Below, piece after piece: positions 35,701 to 47,968 of a stretch of DNA of 64,000 bases. The position numbers were made by a program, and so were the translations under genes. The stretch comes from Iris pallida (Eukaryota; Streptophyta; Magnoliopsida; Asparagales; Iridaceae), in NCBI GenBank assembly GCA_029216955.1, contig JANAVB010010791.1:10653586-10717585 (forward strand). Reading direction: 5' to 3'. Numbering within the stretch: the first letter of the stretch is position 1; every line of letters begins with the position of its first letter. Under the pieces are notes generated by a model. That model saw nothing but the letters and a program-made list of their open reading frames with translations. It ran no database searches and was not told the DNA's origin.

Positions 35701-37410
35701 GCGTGCAGGATTTATACGGACCACAAAAGTCTCAAGTATCTCTTCATCCAGAAAGAACTGAATTTGCGGCAGAGGCGATGGCTCGAACTAATCAAAGACT
35801 ATGACTTATCGATCGACTATACGCCGGACAAGGGAAATGTGGTAGCGGATGCGCTGACCCGAAAGTACTTAGCTTCATTATGTATCAACGATCGACTGCT
35901 GCGCGACTTGGAAGGAATGGGCATCGAGCTTCGAGTTCGTTTCAGAGACGTGAAACTGGCGCAACTGCGGGTGGAACCGAGCCTACTGGAGAGGATCAAG
36001 TCTGCATAGAAGGACGACCCGTACCTGGAGAAGATGCGGAAGCTGATATCGACAGGGAAAGCATCCGACTTTGCAGAGGACGAGTCGGGAGTGTTGCGCG
36101 TGAAGGGACGGCTATGCGTACCGGACGACGTAGAACTCAGAAAGGAGATAATGACGGAGGCACACTATGCAAAATACTCCTTGCATCCTGGCAGCACCAA
36201 GATGTATAAGGACCTCCGCGTTGTCTTTTGGTGGCACAGCATGAAGAGGGACGTAGCGCTCTTTGTGTCAAAATGTATGGCCTGTCAGCAAGTCAAAGCC
36301 GAGCACCAGCGACCGGGCGGGGAGATGCAGAACCTTGCCATTCCAGAGTAGAAATGGGATCACATCACTATGGACTTCGTTATTGGCTTGCCGAGGACGC
36401 CGCGGGGAAACGACGCCATCTGGGTCATCGTCGATCGACTAACCAAGTCAGCGCACTTTATCGCCATTAAAGTTACTTGGAGCGTCGACCGCCTTGCTCA
36501 GATATATCTTGATAAAATAGTTCGGCTGCACGGGGTCCCAGTTTCTATCGTCTCGGATCGGGATGGACGGTTCGTAGCATGCTTCTGGAGTAGTCTACAT
36601 TCAGCACTGGGAACCAAGTTGAAGTTCAGCTCAGCTTATCATCCTCAGACTGACGGCCAAACAGAGCGGGTGAACCAAATTCTCGAAGACATGTTGCGAC
36701 TCTGTGCGATCGACTTGAAGTCAAGTTGGGACGTCCATCTACCGCTGGCCGAGTTTGCATACAACAATAGCTATCAGTCCAGCATCCAAATGGTGCCGTA
36801 TGAATCTTTGTATGGCCGGAAGTGTAGATCGCCCATTTGCTGGGATAAAGTCGGGGAACGGCAGATACTTGGTCCGGAACTGGTGGAGCAGACTGTGCAG
36901 AAGGTCAAGTTGATACGAGAAAGATTGAAGATAGCACAAAGTCGGCAGAAAAGCTATGCCGACACGCACCGACGTCCCCTCGAATTCTCGGAAGGCGACC
37001 ATGTATTCCTGAAGGTGATGCCTATGCGTGGAGTTTCCCGGTTCGGTGCGAAAGGAAAGTTGAGCCCAAGATTTGTTGGCCCATTCGAAATATTGAAGCG
37101 AGTCGCCCCGGTAGCTTACCAACTCGCCTTGCCGTCGGCATTGTCAGAGGTACATGACGTCTTCCACGTCTCGCAATTGCGGAAGTACGTGCACGATCCG
37201 GGGCATGTGGTAGAGTTGGGTAAGCTGGACCTGAAGGCGGACTTATCATATGTCGAAGAGCCGGTGCAAATCTTGGAGCGCAAGGATAAACTTCTCCGCA
37301 ACCGTGCTATTCCTCTAGTCCGCGTCCTCTGGAGAAACCATTCTGTCGAGGAGTCGACGTGGGAGCTTGAGTCTGAAATGAAGGAGAAGTTCCCTTCATT
37401 GTTCTCGTAG
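32725..37410 (+). pseudogene. gag-pol: Element A gag-pol polyprotein with four in-frame stops
   Basis: One frame of 1562 codons covers the whole polyprotein. Gag has a coiled N terminus, the retrotransposon core (33130-33560) and two zinc knuckles, [14 protein letters not shown] (33751) and [14 protein letters not shown] (33811). Protease has VLFDSGAS (Asp at 34084). RT has [11 protein letters not shown] and FIDDILVYS (Asp pair at 35092 and 35095). RNase H spans about 35520-35860. Integrase has an H2C2 finger (36163-36290) and D-D-x35-E (36373, 36556, 36664), then a chromodomain-like tail. Stops are at 32947 (TAA), 33364, 36007 and 36349 (all TAG), with no frameshift. The first codon of the frame is GTG; the first ATG is at about 32833. 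It encodes all enzymes for copy-and-paste transposition but would yield only fragments. Confidence 0.95.
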
Positions 37411-37434
37411 AGGTAGGTTCTATTCTTAAGTTTC

Positions 37435-37465
37435 GAGGACGAAACTTTTTTTTAGTTGGTTATGG
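37435..37465 (+). promoter_or_regulatory. Element A region before the 3' LTR
   Basis: CGAGGACGAAACTTTTTTTT then TAGTTGGTTATGG precedes the LTR. GAGGACGAAA is a usual chromovirus landmark, but the polypurine tract next to the LTR is weak. Confidence 0.4.
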
Positions 37466-39047
37466 TGTAGTGCCCCGTCCCTACATCGTGCCCCGTACTC
37501 TGTCTACGGGGTACGCGAGAAAGGAACACTGTCGCTATCGATTCGGTCGGGACCGATAGGTCGAGATCGGCCGAGTCGATGGAACGAGAACGGTTGAATT
37601 AAGACCCATTCCTCGTTATGGAATGTCTTCTTCGGAACCAAGTCCCATATTCAGCGGGCTGCGCCTCGACGATTGACTCTGCGGCTGAGTCGGGAGAGAC
37701 CTTCCGTTGCTCTGTTTTTCACGCCGCTTGCATTGGTTTTGGCTTTGTTTTCTGAATGCGCTTTCGTGAATGTTTTCGATGGTTTTCATGGCTTGCATTT
37801 CGAACTCGCATTTCCTATCGAACTTCTTGAATGATGCAGTGTTCTAATCGGTTGCTTGTGCGATTTTAGGTAATCGTGTAGGCGACGTCTAGCGCAACCA
37901 AGCAAGTTCTCTCGCCGAAGTAAACTCAAGGTGAGTGGCTGACCCTTCTCTTCTCGACCCCCTTCTTAGGCAAAGTCGATAGTGTTGTTGCAAAGGAAAA
38001 GATAAATGCAAGTGCACGAATACGAATGAATGAGCAAGTTCTCAAAAGAAAAGGTAGGCTATGTCTTAACAACTAAAAACATGTCTTTGCACGGTCATGG
38101 ACAACTTGTCGACAAGGTGAGCGTTTTCCCGTACGGCAACCCGAGGCCACAGGACCGTTGCGGGCAAAGGGAAACAAATAATTAGCTGTGCTGGGCACGG
38201 GTTAGGCGAGGACTTGCAGCGGGGCTCGCTACTCACGCTGAAAGGACCCCGTCTAACAAAAGCTAGAGGAGTCCACGATGGCTCTGGGAGTCAGTGACCA
38301 ACACACGAAATATTGCACTTGGTATGGAAATGATAACAATTGACAGGAAAGAACATGGTAAGTTTCATAAGGAGCGGCACGACCGCCGTCGGTAAGTTTC
38401 AACGTAAATTTTACTATGCTTGTCATTACTTGTTTGCAATTCATTAGGATGGTTAGAAACATTCATACTTTAAGTCAATTGAACTCTTCAACCAAATGAG
38501 AGCTTGGAACTTAAATAGCCACGCACCAGTACAAAGTGTAATGTACTGATCCTCGCTCTCCACGCAGGTACCCCGAACTACGAAGGACGTGCCACTTGAA
38601 AGCTCAAGGCGAAGTGAACCCTTTTGAAGCCTCGTCCGCGTGTAAAGGCTTATTTTCTGGAATCCTTTTTGAAGAAGTCCCGTACTCAGTCCAAAAGAAG
38701 ATGGCGGCTCGACTCGCCTCGATAGCAGGTGGAAAGATGTTATATTTTGCTTGTAAAAAGGGGATGTAATGTATGGAACGACTATCTCATCGGCGTTCAT
38801 TTTGTAAGTCGAGTCATGTTGTAGCCCGTGCGACAATGATTGTAAAGGAGTCTATGTAAACGTTTTCTTATCATCAATGAAAAAGTCTATTTCTATTTCA
38901 AATGTGTCATTCAATTTCTCTGCGTACTCTAACTTGATGTTGTGTTTCGGATAATCTTATGACTATGTCTTGTGCAATCGTAAATTAGGTTCGCACGGCA
39001 TCACGCCCGGGGAACGACTATCGATTCTACGGAATCGGGGCGTGACA
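37466..39047 (+). repeat. Element A 3' LTR
   Basis: Starts TGTAGTGCCCC and ends GGGGCGTGACA. Same length as the 5' LTR. Confidence 0.95.
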
Positions 39048-39981
39048 ATGATTGTTTGATTCATATGAGTACCTAAATCTGAGATTTATGGTTACCAATA
39101 CATTGATGATAAAGCCAACCCTGAGAACCTGAAATTCCGAGTACATAGGCACTGTTGTGGACCGAATGCTATTGAACTGTCTTTGAAAAAAATTTGAGAA
39201 CCTCATAGAATGATTCATACACTGTCAAACCTGGGACTGAGACACTATTGCCACTGTTTTGAACCTATGAACTAAACCTGAGATTGCCCAGACACACACA
39301 CATACAGGACATTGGTCCATTTCAAATCTGAAAGCTGAAATTAACTGGGATTAGCCTACTCTCACTGATTATACCTGAAACCTGGGACTTCACTTTATAA
39401 ACTGATTAACACACATTGCACACACCCATTTATGTATTCATTAATTCCTGGAACCCATACTCTATTGACCTACACACAGCCTATGGAATGTTCTCCAATT
39501 TCACACCTGAAATTCTGAGACACACACCCTTACACTACCTACATGCAACATGAGATTACAAATGAACACACACACCACAATTTCTGAAACTGATAAACAC
39601 ATAAATATGCAATGTAGACACCCTAGTAGATAACTGTCACATGACACTCTTGTATCCTAGCTACACACACACACACATTATGACAGCTATACACACACTC
39701 ATGCCTCTGTTGACACACACATACACACTTTCCCTCTATCCCTCTCTATGTATATATTATATATAGCTAAATGTGTTAATGTGATAAAATAGAGAATTCA
39801 TATTGATATATATATATGTGTATATAGATATGTATGGAAATTGTATGTGCGTAGCCTATGGTATCCTTGTGTGGTCTTGGCATATGGTAAATATGTACAT
39901 GAGTAGTCATATAAACTTGTGTATGGTGTATACTTGCTAGGGTAGGCAAGTTAGGCCTAGTGAGACTTCATTGGGTCTAGG

Positions 39982-40055
39982 TTGACCTAGTTGACCTAGC
40001 ATTGACTAGTTAGTTGACTGAAGTTGACCAGGGTTAACTTTGGTCTAGAATTGAC
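39982..40055 (+). promoter_or_regulatory. TTGAC array in the B 5' LTR
   Basis: Six TTGAC motifs in 74 bases; a seventh of the 3' LTR copy has become TTAAC here. Confidence 0.55.
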
Positions 40056-40507
40056 CTAATATCATGTAGACTGCATCATAGTAGCTTACTTTATTAGTTG
40101 GACATGTTATGACTTGTACTATTCTGATCAGGATCCAGACACCACTCCTTAGGCAGTATTTCACTCAGACGTTCAGGATATCAGGCAAGTACATTCTCTG
40201 ACCGTTTCATACTTGCTAGGAGTATTTTCTTGATCTAGATTATTTTACATGATGCTGACACGATGGAAACACGGATTAGTACTATATGGATCTTTTCATA
40301 CGATGTTATCCCCTTCGGAAGCATCAGATACATCATGTCATGTGTATTTCACTTTCATCATGTATTCTTGTACTTTCACCTACTCTCAGGTTCATGGAGC
40401 CCCCATGTTTATATTCATGTACACCCATTTATGGGCCCCCATGTGAATTTCATGTGTAATAACATAACTTGAACGGATTCTTGTGTATTGATTGTGGTAC
40501 GGGAGAG

Positions 40508-40516
40508 TATAAATAG
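40508..40516 (+). promoter_or_regulatory. Late TATA box of the B 5' LTR
   Basis: TATAAATAG after GGGAGAG. Conserved at 47960-47968 in the 3' LTR but not in R1. Confidence 0.4.
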
Positions 40517-41263
40517 TCATGTGGACAATTTCCAAAGTAGTGTAGTCATGTTCAAACTCTCATGTTTATTATCAAGCCGTTCATATGTCTAGCTTGTACT
40601 CGAAATCACTAGTTCACTGTAGCTTTTTACCTATAGTAGATATTTCATTACAGTCTTCTCTTTTACTTTATGTATATTCTTCAGCGTTTCAAGTATCTTA
40701 CTCTATTGCCTGTATTTTATTCCTGTCATGATATGAACTGCGTGAGATATACTGTGCTCTCTCCAGTCCTGACTGGACCTATTGAAAAATTATAGATGAC
40801 TTTGAGGAGCTGTGTCCCACCTATTACGGAGCAGGTTTAGATGACACACTTGAGTTGGACCCTCAAGAGGACCCCGTACTTGCTGATGACACTACCCCTA
40901 TAGACTAGGCTAGTTAGCTAGGCTAGTTCTATTTATCTTCATGTTATGTCAGATACACTTGTATATATTGGGAGTTTGTACTCTGGATTTGTGGAGATGT
41001 TTATCTTAGATTTTAGCTATCTCTATCTTGTATTCATCATCTGTGGATTATGTGTTCTTCTATTCTATCGTATCGTACTTTCTTTCTTAGTTGTGATTGA
41101 GTTGTACTTATTTATGTCACCTCCATTCGGAGTGTATAAACTGTACAGGTACCTTATAATTATTAGATGTATGTGACCTAGGACAGTATTCTACCGCCGA
41201 CACTGCGGCGTAGGCTGGACGTAACCAATTCTCGTGCCCTTACACTGGGTGCGGGTCGTGACA

Positions 41264-41509
41264 CGTTTTTCGTGGTGGCCCATACAGGTTGAGTTTATGT
41301 AGTGGTATTCGAACTAGATTATCACTACAGCCTGCAGTAGGATTAGGATATATTTTGAAGGTACTCAATCACATTAGGAAAAACTCTTAATCATATTCCT
41401 GTTACCTAAAATTTACTACATTATTGTCTTTCTTTGAAAATAAATCGTCCTCCCTTGATGTTATCGCTTCATTCTCAGTGATTGTCCTCTCGTTTGATCT
41501 GTCTTCGGG
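41264..41509 (+). other. B leader with candidate primer-binding site
   Basis: The LTR is followed by CGTTTTTCGTGGTGGCCCAT and then ACAGG. X1 has the same 30 bases with only transition differences. TGGTGGCC begins 10 bases after the LTR and is a candidate primer-binding site, but I cannot match it to a tRNA. There is no initiator-Met site next to the LTR. Confidence 0.4.
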
Positions 41510-42403
41510 ATGGTTATGGAGATGCGATCTCATCGTCTTGATCGGGAAGACACCACTGAGGGGTCTGCCACTCCTCGTCCTGATCAGCAGGGCCCCGAGA
41601 CTGCAGCTCCTGTTATGCCAGCTCAGGCTGGAATATCTGCAGCTTATGGGAGTGCACCTCTTCCTACTCCGAGACTTTTCCCAGTCATCTCGAACATTCT
41701 TCAGCAACAGTCGCCCTCAGGATCAGAGGATGTGGCACGGTTGTTCTTCTTCTTTCAGCAGATAGTAAAAACTCAGCGGCAATAGTTGTTCAAGAGGGGA
41801 CATGACATTCATGGAATTAGCAGCCGTGGAGGTCAGGCTAAGAGGCCTCACGTACAGATTCAGCATCAGTATCAGCAGGTGCCTGTTCAGCAGCACCTTT
41901 AGGGTCAAGGACGTGCATATTTCCACCAGGCATCCAGACAGCAACAGGACGCTAGGTACAACTTCTGCAAGAAGGCAGGCCATGGGTGGAACGACTGCAG
42001 GATGAGGCTTGGCAGGTGTTTACTTTATGGTTCAGCGAAGCATCGGTGTCGGGAGTGTCCAGAGAGCCAGACAGCAATGACTCAGGTAGCAGCAGAAGCT
42101 AGGGCTCCGACAGAGCAGTCGAGGGGACCACCGTTATAGACGCAATAGACCTCTAGACAGCAGCATGTTACCAGTTGCCCTTTCTATAGGAAACCAGGGC
42201 ACGATTGGAGTAAATACCGAATGAGGTTAGGCAAGTGCATACTTTATGGAGCATCATATCACAAGTTAAGAGAGTATCCCAAGTTTCCTGGACGGACAGC
42301 TCAGGGAGCAGGAGCGAGGGCTCCGGTGAGCCAGCAGAAGGGACTACCTTTACAGACTCAGCAGCAGAGATTCGTGCAACATCAGGTTGGAGGAGGCCAG
42401 TAG
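41510..42403 (+). pseudogene. gag: Element B gag with duplicated zinc knuckles, core missing
   Basis: One frame runs from the start (MVMEMRSHRLDRED) to 42403 with several stops, nearly all TAG (first at 41783). The N-terminal part is Gln/Pro-rich. At about 41785 it passes straight to the knuckle region, without the gag core domain. Two knuckle modules follow: YNFCKKAGHGWNDCRMRLGR then CLLYGSAKHRCREC, and CPFYRKPGHDWSKYRMRLGK then CILYGASYHKLREY. The second has lost Cys residues and looks like a duplication of the first. Non-functional as read. Confidence 0.7.
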
Positions 42404-43204
42404 GGACGAGCTTCCGCTATGGCAACTGAGGGTGCACAGGCAGTAGGAGAGCTTATCGCAGGTTCTGTTCATCTCAATTCCGTTTCTTACCATATTTTAA
42501 CCATCTCGAAATTCAGTTCTAACAGATCTTGCTTATCGTTCTTGTTCGTAGATAAATCTGATTCTTGGTATTCATTGTCGATTTAATTTTTCTGCCAAGA
42601 TAAATTATATGGGCTAGGTCACCTCAGATATGGGATCTAGAATCTTCGTTAGTCATGTTAGCTGGCATAGTGAGGACATAAAGTCAGATTTTGGACGTAT
42701 TTCTCGGGTGTAGAAATTTAAGGTTTTCGCTGTCAAGCATGCGGCAATGCAAAAATTTTAAATACCATGATTCTAGAGGTATGTACCTTAGTCAAGGACT
42801 CTGTGATTATCGTAGCCTTGCTCACTAGCATGACGAAGACTCTGAGTAACATGATTTTGGACAGACGTATATGATTATCAGATTATATCTTGAGAAGTTT
42901 TTTTTTAACATATCATCTCTATTATACCCTTCTGTTGTTATAAAATTGTATTCCATCATCAAATAACTTAGGAGTAGGGATATTTTAGTTTTGTAGAACT
43001 TATTCATGTGTAGTTTTTTCATAGTGTAATGATATGATGACTTGTAGGGTGTCTGTACCCTAGAGATGATAGTTAGCATTGTATTAGAATAATAACCCAT
43101 TGTAGATGATTCTCCTGACCAACCAATTTCCATAAAGGATGTTAGAATGTCTTACGGCCTTGATAATTTATTATTATTTTTTTTCCTTACCCTTTCCAGT
43201 AAGG
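42404..43204 (+). other. Second leader-like segment inside B
   Basis: From about 42600 this matches 300-763 of R1, including the hairpin unit near 42808-42840 and ACTTAGGAGTAGGGATA. It ends CCAGTAAGGCACCTATGAC where R1 has its gag ATG. So a leader and second gag start lie downstream of the first gag. Confidence 0.5.
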
Positions 43205-44205
43205 CACCTATGACTTTTGTTTCCTACTCGGACACGCCATCTTGTGCTTCATCATTATCACACGACTTTTCTGACACGTTAGACTCAGATACACAATTCA
43301 CACTTCACTTTCCTGCAACCGACACTTCATTCCCTAGCTACTTAGGCATATAACCTACAAATTTGATCAGGTTCTACATATAGATAAACTACTGCACAAC
43401 CTTAGTATCCTGTATACCTGAAGTGTCCACAAAAATTGGCACTGCACCTTAGCACAGGCCCTATACTTCATATAACATTCATTATATATCCTTGATTCAC
43501 ATGCACTCCTTCATTCATGTACTTCACATGCTTTCACCACTTGCATATCCTGCAGTATATCATAATAACCATTGCATGTCCTGCCCCCTTATTTTGGTTA
43601 ATTGCTGCTTGTGCTAGTAAACCTCCATGTTAGGCTAATGATATGTATTATGTATATATATATTATAGTGATATGTGTGATAAGTAATATGGGTTAAGGG
43701 GTTCTGCATATATTATATAGATTAGGCATATGAGATGGTTAGTCTATATATATGCATAGATGATACACTTAGAATAGTATGGGTTCTATGGGGTTATATT
43801 AGAGATATATGGGTATTAGAGGGTAAGATATATGGGGTTATATGAGGTATTTTAGAGTAGTGTTAAGGTTAAGGGTTAGAAGTTATGAGTCTAGTTTAAT
43901 ATAGAGTATACATGTGTATGTTTGAACTTAGGATTTATTTGGTCATGATATTTTTAACACTATAGACTATTTAGGTCTAAATCCTAGATTAGCCATTGAC
44001 CCAATAGTCCAAATTGACTAGTTGTTGACCAGTTTTGACCAAGTACTTGGATGTTGACAAATTGACTAGTTGTTGACCGGTAGTTGACCATTGACTATGT
44101 TTGACTTAGTTGATTAGAGATAGGATTAGAAGTAGGATGTTTGTTTGTTTTATTTGTTTGATCATGTTTGATTATTTAGTAACATAAGACCTTGTTTGTG
44201 TTTAG
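43205..44205. other. B interior, non-coding, pol deleted
   Basis: AT-rich DNA occupies the place where protease to integrase should be. It resembles LTR sequence of the family rather than pol, notably in a TTGAC array at 43996-44105 with ten motifs in 110 bases. It may be a leftover of another LTR. Confidence 0.45.
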
Positions 44206-44628
44206 GTCGGTGACATAGTTTTTTTGCGGATATCTCCGACTCGTGGTACCATACGTTTTGGTGGAGGTGGGAAGCTTAGCCCGCACTTCATCGGAACTTT
44301 CGTGATCAATGGGAGAGTCTGTGACATGGCATACAGGCTAGACTTGCCACCTGCACTAGTGGGTGTCCACAATGTATTCCACGTATCACAGTTGAGACGG
44401 TACGTGGCTGACCCTAGCCATGTACTCGATCACTCGGAGATTGAGGTAGGACCTACTCTCAGTTATCCAGAGCAGCCAGTGGAGATTCTGGATCGCCGAA
44501 AAAAGGTACTGAGAAAGCAGGTGATACCCTTGGTTCGCGTCGCATGGAGGCATCATTCTCCAGGAGAGTCTACCTGGGAGAGGGAGGATGAGATGCGCGA
44601 GCGATACCCTTATCTTTTTGGACCTTGA
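44206..44628 (+). pseudogene. pol: Integrase C terminus with chromodomain-like tail (B)
   Basis: The frame reads GDIVFLRISPTRGTIRFGGG, then LSPHFIGTFVI and VHNVFHVSQLRRYVADP, ending at STWEREDEMRERYPYLF and TGA at 44626-44628. This is the end of a chromovirus integrase including the LVRVAWRHHSPGESTW segment of the chromodomain-like tail. It lacks every catalytic residue; about 135 residues remain. It ties the family to chromoviruses. Confidence 0.85.
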
Positions 44629-44694
44629 GGTATGATTGTCTATCCATCTCATCTGTTTAGTTTCGCCTTTTAATTTTAAGGACAAAATTCTTTT

Positions 44695-44706
44695 AAGGAG
44701 GGTAGA
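44695..44706 (+). promoter_or_regulatory. Polypurine tract of B
   Basis: AAGGAGGGTAGA, two bases before the 3' LTR and identical to that of R1. Confidence 0.8.
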
Positions 44707-45044
44707 TTTGTCACTACCACATTTCTAGTTTGTGGGTATTTTTGTCATTTTAGAATTTTTAAAATTAATATATTTATTATAATGGTGTGATTTTAATAAT
44801 TATTTAATTAGTTGCTATGTGTTGTGATTAGCCCTAACCTAGATTGGACCTAACCTAGATTAGTCATAGTTAGTCTTAGTTAGCCATGGTTAGTATTAGT
44901 TAGTCATGATTAATTTTGGTTAAGTCATGGTTAGTTAGAGCTAACTTGGTTGCAACTTAGAATAGTGAGTAAACCTAGATTTTGGACCCTTGATTTGACT
45001 ACATGACAGGAGAGCCATGGATTGTTTTCCCAAAACCCTAAACC

Positions 45045-45054
45045 TATAAAATAG
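45045..45054 (+). promoter_or_regulatory. Early TATA box of the B 3' LTR
   Basis: TATAAAATAG, 336 bases into the LTR, followed by a pyrimidine-rich leader. Confidence 0.5.
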
Positions 45055-47136
45055 GGCCGGCCATTAGGGATCCACACCCCCCTATTTAATGCCTCTCAAA
45101 ATTTCTTGCCTCTTTTGTTCATTCTCCCATTTCTCAAGAGTAAGGTTTGGTTCTTCCTTCAACCTTTTCTATTTTGATCAATACTCATCCATTTTCATTC
45201 AAATTGCTTGCATTGTAATCTGAATAGTGTTTCCTTACTGTTGGTGGAGGTAAACCTCAGTTTTGGACTCCATAGGAGCTTTGAGCTAGCTAGAAAGGAT
45301 CTTCATATTTGAGTTTTCTTGAGAAGGAGCACCACATAGGTAACTTTCCATTTAGCCATTAGATTTCCTATTTCTTGGCATATTTGCATAGCCCTAGGTG
45401 TCCTCTAACTGTAGGAATAGATTTCGTGTGGAGTCGTGTCCTTTACGTGTCCGTATCGGACACGTATCAGCCTACGTGCTGTGGTGTTCGACGAAATGCC
45501 ACAGTGGGCTTTTCGTCTCTGTTTTCGGATTGTGTTTGAATAAAAATTTATATTTTAATGTGGCTTATCATTTTCCTGGAGACTGAGCTGGATTCGAGTC
45601 CAGTTCGTGTCATGTTGGACTCGTGGACACGCCCCCCGCGAGCGCAGTCGGGCTGTCCTGCTACTCTGGTGCTTGTGTGGGTGTTGTAGGGCTCGTGGAC
45701 ACGTGAGATTAGACAAAGAGCTTGGAACAATGTCTGACACGACACCCTCAAGGCCTCATTTCCAATGGGTTTGTGTCTAGGAAGAAATTCGACTTACACA
45801 GGACACGGGTTTACTGCAGTCTGAACCCAGTTCAGTAGGTTGGGTTCGTGAGCTCTTGGACACGTTCGTGTCCTATTTTTGGACACGATATTGCATGTAT
45901 AACACGTACACATGTTAGTCACTAACTACCAACCATTAACCTAACATATTAATTGTTATCTCTATGTTGAAATAAAAAATCCCCATTTTCTGATACTGTT
46001 AAGTATCAGTGAATTAACACACTATTTTCTCCATTTTCGATTTATATTTAAATGTTAATATCATGTAATGTAATGTGGTTCAGTTGCAGTTACAATTAGA
46101 TACCATGTTAGGGTTTGTGTTAGCATGAATGAGTGTTCGAATTTACATTTGGGGTTTGGCATTTGGTTTGCAGTTTTTCCCAAAACTGAGTTCATGTACT
46201 GCATACCCATTTTTTCTGTTAATTAAGTTCAATTTCATATTAACTCACTGTTACTCTCTTATACAGTATGTAGTTCATATGTTAGGGCTTTTCTAGCATG
46301 ATTAGGTGGTGGTAGATGTGAATGGTTACATTAAGAAAACTGGGATTTATATACACATGTACACGTACACTGATTTTCCCATTTATCACTGTCACCTTGT
46401 TGAAATCTGAGAACATGTTCCCATAATCCCTGTCATGATTGTTTGATTCACATGAGTACGTAAATCTGAGATTTATGGTTACCAATACATTGATGATAAA
46501 CCCAACCCTGAGAACCTGAAATTCCGAGTACATAGGTACTGTTGTGGACTGAATGCTATTGAACTGTCTTTGAAATAAATTTAAGAACCACATGGAATGA
46601 TTCACACACTGTCAAACCTTGGACTGAGACACTATTTCTATGTTGTGAAGCTATCAACTAAACCTGAGATTGCCCATACACACACACACACACAAAGGAC
46701 ATTGGTCCATTTCAAATCTGAAAACTGAAATTAACTGGGATTAGCCTACTCTGACTGATTATAACTAAAATTTGGGACTTTACTTTGTAAACTGATTAAC
46801 ACACATTACACACCATTATTTATGCATTCATTGATTCCTGGAACCTATACTCTATTGACCTACACACAGCCTATGGAATGTTCCCAATTTCACACCTGAA
46901 ATTCTGAGACACACACCCTTACACTACCTACATGCCATGATCCTGAGATTACACATTAACACACACACCACAATTTCTGAAACTGATAAACACATGAATA
47001 TGCAATGTAGACACCCTAGTAGATAACTGTCACATGACACTCTCATGTATCCTAGCGACACACACACACATTATGACAGCTATACACACACTCATGCCTA
47101 TGTTGACACACACATACACACTTTCCCTCTTTCCCT

Positions 47137-47139
<3 letters not shown>

Positions 47140-47211
<72 letters not shown>
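47140..47211. repeat. (TA)n tract in the B 3' LTR
   Basis: About 70 bases of TA; the 5' LTR counterpart has only about 15. It is the same site that received four insertions in R1. Confidence 0.9.
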
Positions 47212-47214
<3 letters not shown>

Positions 47215-47426
47215 GCTAAATATGTTAATGTGATAAAATAGAGAATTCCTATTGATATATATGTGTATATAGATATGTATGGAAATTGTATGTGCATAGC
47301 CTATGGTATCCTTGTGTGGTCTTGGCATATGGTAAATATGCACATGAGTAGTCATATAAACTTGTGTATGGTGTATACTTTCTAGGGTAGACATGTTAGG
47401 CCTAGTGAGACTTCATTGGGTCTAGG

Positions 47427-47500
47427 TTGACCTAGTTGACCTAGCATTGACTAGTTAGTTGACTAAAGTTGACCAGGGTTGACTTTGGTCTAGAATTGAC
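47427..47500 (+). promoter_or_regulatory. TTGAC array in the B 3' LTR
   Basis: Seven TTGAC motifs in 74 bases, all followed by C or T. Confidence 0.55.
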
Positions 47501-47959
47501 CCAATATCATGTAGACTGCATCATAGTAGCTTACTTTATTAGTTGGACATGTTATGACTTGTACTGTTCTGATTATGAGCCAGACACCACTCCTCAGGCA
47601 GTGTTTCACTAAGATGTTCATGATATCAGGCGAGTACATTCTATATTCTCTGACCGTTTCATACTTGCTAGGAGTATTTTCTTGCTCTAGATTATTTTAC
47701 TTGATGCTGACACGATGGAAACACGGACTAGTACTATATGGATCTTTTCATACGATGGTATCCCCCTCGGGAGCATCAGATACATCATGTCATGTGCATG
47801 TCACTTTCATCATGTATTCTTGTGCTTTTACCTACTCTCATGTTCACGGAGCCCCCATGTTTATATTCATGTGCACCCATTTATGGGCCCCTATGTAAAT
47901 TTCATGTGCAATAACATAACTTGAATGGATCCTTGTGTATTGATTGGGGTACGGGGGAG

Positions 47960-47968
47960 TATAAATAG
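47960..47968 (+). promoter_or_regulatory. Late TATA box of the B 3' LTR
   Basis: TATAAATAG, about 460 bases downstream of the TTGAC array. Confidence 0.4.

Larger units (their letters stand above)
30999..39047 (+). mobile_element. Element A: full-length chromovirus-type gypsy retrotransposon
   Basis: Two LTRs of exactly 1582 bp (30999-32580 and 37466-39047) flank a 4.9-kb interior with primer-binding site and gag-pol. The target duplication is ATGAT (30994-30998 and 39048-39052), and the empty site is preserved at 46435-46439 in the other B LTR. Hand alignment of the first 540 or so LTR bases shows about 20 differences, mostly transitions. With iMet priming and a C-terminal chromodomain-like tail it fits the Tekay/Del branch of chromoviruses. 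Only in-frame stops prevent full coding. Confidence 0.95.
39053..41263 (+). mobile_element. B 5' LTR, right part
   Basis: Aligns with 46440-48714. The TA tract at about 39752-39766 is short here but long in the 3' LTR. Rich in ACACAC before the TA tract. Ends at GTGACA 41263. Confidence 0.9.
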
